A stretch of 41,166 nt of DNA, taken from an uncultured Alphaproteobacteria bacterium (lineage in GTDB: Bacteria; Pseudomonadota; Alphaproteobacteria; Micropepsales; Micropepsaceae). The DNA lies in contig CADECX010000014.1 in assembly GCA_902825865.1 (NCBI GenBank), positions 35,152 to 76,317 on the forward strand. The letters are read 5' to 3'. This document shows positions 36,170-41,166 of the stretch, one piece after another. The notes beneath the pieces are model-generated. The model saw nothing but the letters and a program-made list of their open reading frames with translations. It was not told the DNA's origin and did no database searches. How positions within the stretch are numbered: the stretch's first letter is position 1; every line of letters begins with the position of its first letter. The translations under genes were made by a program, and so were the position numbers.

Positions 36170-37822
36170 ATGGGGTCCCGTTTGACCTTAAAGCCGCTTG
36201 AAGGCACGGTATCTCCGTATACGGCTTGGGAGGGCTCGTTGGAATTGCATAGGCTGCACCCGAACGGCGGACTGCCCGCTGTCAACGATCCGGGCCAGCC
36301 GTCTTCGGTTGAGCGCAAGCTGGTGACGATACTGTCGGCCGACGTCGCCGAATACAGCCGTCTGATGGCTGAGGACGAGGAACACACGCTCCGGATATTC
36401 CGGGACCATAGCCAGACCTTCCGGGCTTTGGTCGATTTGTACCATGGGCGGATTTTCAACACCGCAGGCGACGCCATCCTGGCGGAGTTCACCAGTCCGG
36501 TTGAAGCCGTTCGCTGTGCGACCGAAATTCAAGCGGCACTGCGTACCCGCAACGATCAGCTCCCGCTTACGCGGCAGGTCAAGTTCCGCATTGGCGTCAA
36601 TCTCGGCGATGTGATGGTGCAGAATTCCGATTTGCTTGGTGACGGCGTCAATGTTGCCGCCCGATTGCAAGGCGCGGCCGCGCCCGGCGGGATATGCATC
36701 TCCGGCAGCGTCTACGACCAGATTCGCAACAAGCTTACATTGGGTTTCGAGTCGCTGGGCGAGCGCCGTTTTAAAAACATTCCTCAACCGGTCCGGACCT
36801 TCACCATCGCGGGGACCGACGAAGACGGCGAATTGCCGGCCAAGAAGAAATCAGCCGGACCTCCCAGGCTGTTGGTAAAGTCCGCCTTCGCGGCACTGGC
36901 GCTGCTCGTGCTCGCGGGCGGCTATTGGATGTACTCCGCGCAGCGGAATGGTGAGGCCGGCCAAATCAGCGCCGGGCCGGAATCCGGCGGACCGGCGGCG
37001 GCCGACCCAAATGCGGTGCAAGCCGATGCACAGGATGCGGCTCGTTCCTTGGTAATGCAGTCGAACGCGCTGCTCGCGGACGCTGGGCGGCTTCGCCGCC
37101 CCTCAAGGGAAATACAGGCCCTGACCGATGCGAATACCAAGATTGTGGCCCTGGCCCTACAGCTCCATGAGGCGGATAAAAATCCCGGCGAAACCGCCAA
37201 AGCCGATTTGACCGCGCAGATAAACGAACTTGCCGCCAATATGTCGCGCGGTGAGGCAACCGCGTTGGCGCGTGCCAGCAAGACTTTGTGGCGGGATATG
37301 GAGCAACCTCCGGGCAAGATTGTCGCTGCGGATGCCGCCGCGGCAATCGCCGCAGCCGGCCTGGCAAAGACGAAGCTCGATGATGCGCTCGCTGCTGTAA
37401 ACAACGCGCAGGACGCAACCGTTTCGCTGACCGCAACCAGGCAGGCCCTGGCCGCGTATGACGCGTTCACCACGGCTTATGGCGCGGCGGCGCAGTTTTA
37501 TATCGTGGCACGGCGTAGCGATTTCTCGGTGCTGGCCGTTGCCGTCCATGGCGTTTCCGATCAATTGGTTGCGCTTGGCAAAGTCTCCAAGCCTTGGGTA
37601 CTCGCATCCCGCGCCCGCCGGGATGCCCATAAGTCACTCGCCGACAATGCCGCTGAGGCGTCGACGCTGGTGGCGCAGCTGGACGAGCTTGAGCGCGGAG
37701 CGGTTGCAGCCAACGACCTTAGAAAATTAAGCGGAGCCCTTGCCCAGGCCACGGCGATCAAGGACAGGCTTGATGGCCTGCTCGCAAGTTCCAATGCGGC
37801 CTACCGCGTTTATAACCAGTAA
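36170..37822 (+). CDS. Class III nucleotidyl cyclase with N-terminal catalytic domain and periplasmic helical tail
   Basis: 550 residues from the ATG at 36170; the frame is open from 36071 and the start is not certain. The cyclase domain (about 48-215) shows ERKLVTILSADVAEYSRLMAEDE (metal Asp58), FNTAGDAILAEF (metal Asp101) and LGDGVNVAARLQG with the transition-state Asn161 and Arg165. One membrane segment follows (about 235-254). The remaining ~295 residues are Ala-rich and helical (DADAQDAARSL-like heptads) and should lie in the periplasm. The usual order in sensor cyclases is the reverse. The next gene encodes an MscS channel with a cyclic-nucleotide-binding domain, a likely receiver of its product. 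cAMP is expected from the family; cGMP is not excluded. Confidence 0.85.
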   Translation: MGSRLTLKPLEGTVSPYTAWEGSLELHRLHPNGGLPAVNDPGQPSSVERKLVTILSADVAEYSRLMAEDEEHTLRIFRDHSQTFRALVDLYHGRIFNTAGDAILAEFTSPVEAVRCATEIQAALRTRNDQLPLTRQVKFRIGVNLGDVMVQNSDLLGDGVNVAARLQGAAAPGGICISGSVYDQIRNKLTLGFESLGERRFKNIPQPVRTFTIAGTDEDGELPAKKKSAGPPRLLVKSAFAALALLVLAGGYWMYSAQRNGEAGQISAGPESGGPAAADPNAVQADAQDAARSLVMQSNALLADAGRLRRPSREIQALTDANTKIVALALQLHEADKNPGETAKADLTAQINELAANMSRGEATALARASKTLWRDMEQPPGKIVAADAAAAIAAAGLAKTKLDDALAAVNNAQDATVSLTATRQALAAYDAFTTAYGAAAQFYIVARRSDFSVLAVAVHGVSDQLVALGKVSKPWVLASRARRDAHKSLADNAAEASTLVAQLDELERGAVAANDLRKLSGALAQATAIKDRLDGLLASSNAAYRVYNQ

Positions 37823-37924
37823 CGAGATTATTCGGCGATCAACACCCAGCGGTTAGCGGGGCCGGTTCGCCAAGGCGTCACCGACATCACCGTGGTGGTG
37901 ACCGAAAAATAGAGCAAGCGCGTC

Positions 37925-39367
37925 ATGAAAGGCCTCGGCACCATACTGTCCTTGTTTGTCCTCGCCGTTCTGGCGGCGGCACGCTTTGCCGCAAGCCCTG
38001 CGATCATGGCGGCGATGCCGCCCCATGTCGGCGAGCGGGTGGTCAACACGCTGGGTGTCCTGACGGCTGTCGCCGCGGCCATCGTGCTGGACCGGCTGAT
38101 CCGCGCTTTTTATTGGGACGGCTATCTGCGCCGCAAACTGGGGCGCGAAACCCCGGCGGTGATCGAAAGCCTGCTGACCATCGCCTTGGTGCTGCTGGGC
38201 GTTTCCATCGCTCTCTATTTCGAGGCGGGCGTATCCTTCACCGGATTGATCACCGCCTCCGGCGCCACCGCCATCATCCTGGGCATCGCGCTGCAGGCCG
38301 CGATCAACGATGTGTTCAGCGGTCTATCGGTCAATCTCGACGGATCGTTTGAGATCGGCGATTGGCTCACCGTTTATTCGGATCAGTTTCCCGAGCCGGT
38401 CTATGGCCGCGTGCAGGGGGTCACTTGGCGCATCACCATCCTGCGCCTGAGCGACGGCCGCCGCCTGATTGTTCCCAACCATGTCCTGACCGCCAACCCG
38501 GTGATGAATCACAGCCGCCCACGTGGCGCCAAGAGGCTGTTCGTCGAAGTGCCGGTGGCCGGAAGTTTCCCCGCCGAACGCGTCGTCGCAATTCTGCTGG
38601 CGGAGGCCTTCCGTACCGTGCGGTCGAAGCCGCTCAGCAGTGCGCGCGAGCCCGAGGTCCTTGTCGACCGGTTCGATTCGGACGCGGTTTATTTTCATGT
38701 GCGTTTTTATGCCAATCTGGAGGACGCCGATCCCCAGAACGCAAAGTCGGTCATGGCGTCGGCGCTGCTTCGTGCGCTGCAGCGTTATAAAGTGCCAAGC
38801 CCCGTGACCCAGGTCGAGTTGGTTGCTCCCCAAGGCGCCGCCGCTGATGCCGCGGCTGAGTCCAGGAACGCGCTCGGGCATGTATCGATCTTCGAGAATA
38901 TCCTGCGCCCAGAGCAGCTCGACGCGCTGGTCGCGGCTTGCGAAGTACGCGCGCTGCCCCCGCAAACTGTTCTCATCCGCCAGGGCGATACCGGAACCTC
39001 CATGTTTCTTATCCTGGAAGGTGCCGCCCGTGTCTCGGTTCATATGGCGAATGGGGAGGTGCGCGACGTCGCGGTCCTGGTGAGCGGCGACATGGTCGGG
39101 GAAATGTCGCTGATGACCGGGGCGCCGCGGACTGCCTGGGTCACCAGCCTTTCCGCCATGCGGGTACTGGAAGTGACCAAGGAATCGATCGAAACCCTGT
39201 TGGCGGCGGAGCCGGGTCTGCTCGAGCGGTTCAGTCACGTGCTGGCCGTCCGTCAGTCCAGCCTCAGTGAGATCGCCAGCACGGCGAACCAAAAATTGTC
39301 GCTGCAGAACGACATCCTGACCCAGATGCGGCAGTTCTTCTCCCGCATTGCCGCCGGCCGGAAGTAG
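37925..39367 (+). CDS. MscS-type mechanosensitive channel with C-terminal cyclic-nucleotide-binding domain
   Basis: 480 residues. Three or four N-terminal membrane segments end in the pore-lining and beta-domain motif GIALQAAINDVFSGLSVNLD followed by FEIGDWL. The cNMP domain occupies about 320-450: LIRQGDTGTSMFLILEGAARVSV and the phosphate-binding cassette VGEMSLMTGAPRTAW, with both the Glu and the Arg-Thr present. This is the architecture of the bacterial cyclic-nucleotide-gated (bCNG) branch of MscS. A tail of about 30 residues is coiled-coil-like. It is 102 bases downstream of a cyclase gene on the same strand, so the cyclase product probably controls the channel. Confidence 0.92.
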   Translation: MKGLGTILSLFVLAVLAAARFAASPAIMAAMPPHVGERVVNTLGVLTAVAAAIVLDRLIRAFYWDGYLRRKLGRETPAVIESLLTIALVLLGVSIALYFEAGVSFTGLITASGATAIILGIALQAAINDVFSGLSVNLDGSFEIGDWLTVYSDQFPEPVYGRVQGVTWRITILRLSDGRRLIVPNHVLTANPVMNHSRPRGAKRLFVEVPVAGSFPAERVVAILLAEAFRTVRSKPLSSAREPEVLVDRFDSDAVYFHVRFYANLEDADPQNAKSVMASALLRALQRYKVPSPVTQVELVAPQGAAADAAAESRNALGHVSIFENILRPEQLDALVAACEVRALPPQTVLIRQGDTGTSMFLILEGAARVSVHMANGEVRDVAVLVSGDMVGEMSLMTGAPRTAWVTSLSAMRVLEVTKESIETLLAAEPGLLERFSHVLAVRQSSLSEIASTANQKLSLQNDILTQMRQFFSRIAAGRK

Positions 39368-39393
39368 GGCGGGACGGGCTGGCCCCCACTGGC

Positions 39394-39516
39394 TCATACA
39401 CGCGGCGGCGCGATACAGGCCGGATCGAAGGCATAGTTTCCCTTCACGGCGCCGGCCGCCTGGAACACTTTCCGGGCCGGATCGTAATGCGCTTTTGAAA
39501 TGGCCCCGACCAGCAT
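39394..39516 (-). CDS. Candidate small protein, 40 residues
   Basis: A complete short frame on the minus strand: ATG at 39516, TGA at 39394-39396. Its ribosome site is unusually good for so short a frame: TAAGGAGT in the complement of 39521-39528, four bases before the ATG. The product begins MLVGAISKAHYDP, is slightly basic, has one Cys (DPACIAPP near the C-terminus) and no signal or membrane segment. It lies between the channel gene and the 66-residue small protein, facing away from the latter. I do not recognise it. Confidence 0.45.
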   Translation of the reverse strand: MLVGAISKAHYDPARKVFQAAGAVKGNYAFDPACIAPPRV

Positions 39517-39559
39517 GATCACTCCTTAGATGCAGGAATGCAGGGCGGACCGAATTTTG

Positions 39560-39585
39560 GGAACGACTTTGCGTATTTTGCCGTT
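39560..39585 (+). promoter_or_regulatory. EcfG-type (general stress) promoter of the 66-residue protein gene
   Basis: GGAAC at 39560-39564, a spacer of exactly 17 bases, and CGTT at 39582-39585. This is a perfect match to the alphaproteobacterial EcfG extracytoplasmic sigma factor promoter (GGAAC-N16/17-CGTT). It ends 32 bases before the GTG start at 39618, a normal distance. Confidence 0.75.
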
Positions 39586-39617
39586 GATTTGAGCGATAGC
39601 GTACAGGACTAGTTAGT

Positions 39618-39818
39618 GTGACAAAGGAACATTCCGCCGAAGACTATTACCGGGCCTGCGCCGCCGAAATGATGGCCAAGGCGCAATCGGCACCCAGCAA
39701 GGCGATCCGGCAGGCCTATCTGAATTTGGCCCTGAACTGGGCCCAACGGGCAGCGGGCTCGGACGAATCCCAAGGCGACGCCGGCCCTGTGACCGCCCCC
39801 TCCGGCAAAAAAAACTAG
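39618..39818 (+). CDS. Small helical protein of 66 residues
   Basis: Starts at a GTG (39618); AGGA lies about ten bases upstream. The sequence (SAEDYYRACAAEMMAKAQSA, then KAIRQAYLNLALNWAQRA) is a likely helical hairpin, ending in a charged, Gly- and Pro-containing tail. Short proteins of this YYRxRA...LAxxW type are common in alphaproteobacteria and lack known function. Control by an EcfG-type promoter 32 bases upstream suggests induction in stress or stationary phase. Confidence 0.65.
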   Translation: MTKEHSAEDYYRACAAEMMAKAQSAPSKAIRQAYLNLALNWAQRAAGSDESQGDAGPVTAPSGKKN

Positions 39819-39836
39819 AAAGCCCCCCCGGGGACG

Positions 39837-39862
39837 GGAACCTTTTCGGGCAACCTGGCGTT
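39837..39862 (+). promoter_or_regulatory. EcfG-type promoter upstream of the histidine kinase gene
   Basis: GGAAC at 39837-39841, a 17-base spacer, and CGTT at 39859-39862, again a perfect match. It begins 19 bases after the stop codon of the 66-residue protein and lies 121 bases before the kinase ATG at 39984, leaving a leader of roughly 110 bases. Confidence 0.72.
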
Positions 39863-39983
39863 GCGAGATGTGGCCGTCAAATTTGTTCGGCGGCCCAGGG
39901 GGTTGCTTGCGCCTGACGGGCCTGACTTTCAGGGGTGCAACCCACGCGTCGCAGGGGCTATTGGACGAATATAGGGGCTTCGC

Positions 39984-41166
<1,183 letters not shown>

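Noticed and set aside
36046..36171. A 41-residue minus-strand frame starting with MPTLIAAASKGG
   Set aside because: It reads somewhat like protein, but no ribosome site precedes it and it overlaps the start of the cyclase gene.
37873..37901. GTCACC...GGTGAC inverted repeat as a CRP site before the channel gene
   Set aside because: The arms do not match TGTGA-N6-TCACA and the spacing is wrong.
37828..37926. A 32-residue minus-strand frame (begins MTRLLYFSVTTTV) in the gap before the channel gene
   Set aside because: The only ribosome-like sequence, GAGGCC, is weak, and the frame overlaps the channel start. It would need conservation data to be taken seriously.

Overview
The window is about 41 kb of GC-rich DNA, densely coding, with no rRNA, tRNA, CRISPR array, transposase or phage gene that I can see. 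It looks like a chromosomal region of an alphaproteobacterium. The main reasons are two perfect matches to the EcfG general-stress promoter signature (GGAAC-N17-CGTT, specific to Alphaproteobacteria), a soluble multi-HAMP histidine kinase, and many Tat-exported periplasmic dehydrogenases. A Rhizomicrobium- or Micropepsaceae-like soil organism is a guess, not something the sequence proves.

Layout. (1) 1-5.5 kb: the 3' part of a quinoprotein dehydrogenase; a minus-strand SLOG-like protein with four membrane segments, divergent from a membrane-anchored TIR protein; an exported methyltransferase-like protein. (2) 5.5-7.9 kb: a two-gene gluconate-2-dehydrogenase-type module (small subunit plus GMC flavoprotein). 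(3) 8.1-9.4 kb: an OmpA-type lipoprotein and a convergent TonB-like protein, with a strong hairpin between them. (4) 9.6-12.8 kb, minus strand: an operon of an MFS anion transporter, an FMN alpha-hydroxyacid oxidase and an SDR dehydrogenase. (5) 13.0-34.1 kb: a 21-kb run in which every gene is on the plus strand. It holds a ModA-like binding protein, a two-subunit molybdenum hydroxylase, a Cys-rich/NHL propeller protein, a metallo-beta-lactamase-fold hydrolase and a Tat-exported D-amino-acid-oxidase-like flavoprotein whose sequence looks circularly permuted. These are followed by a tightly coupled five-gene cytochrome operon (PSCyt/DUF1549/DUF1553, DUF1501, c-type cytochrome with leucine-rich repeats, b-type cytochrome, NHL propeller) and a D-amino-acid operon (TonB receptor, MFS transporter, N-acyl-D-amino-acid deacylase, RidA, D-threonine-aldolase-like enzyme). 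(6) 34-41 kb: signalling genes. These are a DUF3307 membrane protein, a small cyclic-nucleotide-binding-fold protein, a metallophosphoesterase, a class III cyclase with its catalytic domain at the N-terminus, an MscS channel with a C-terminal cyclic-nucleotide domain, a 40-residue candidate small protein, a 66-residue small protein and the start of a multi-HAMP histidine kinase. The last two each sit behind an EcfG-type promoter.

Taken together, regions 1-5 look like an oxidation-and-uptake island: PQQ, FAD, FMN and molybdenum enzymes, most carrying export signals, with b- and c-type cytochromes that could take the electrons. Region 6 looks like a cyclic-nucleotide and general-stress signalling block. 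The points I consider most worth following are the permuted flavoprotein, the five-gene cytochrome operon, the paired EcfG promoters, the cyclase plus gated-channel pair and the SLOG/TIR pair.
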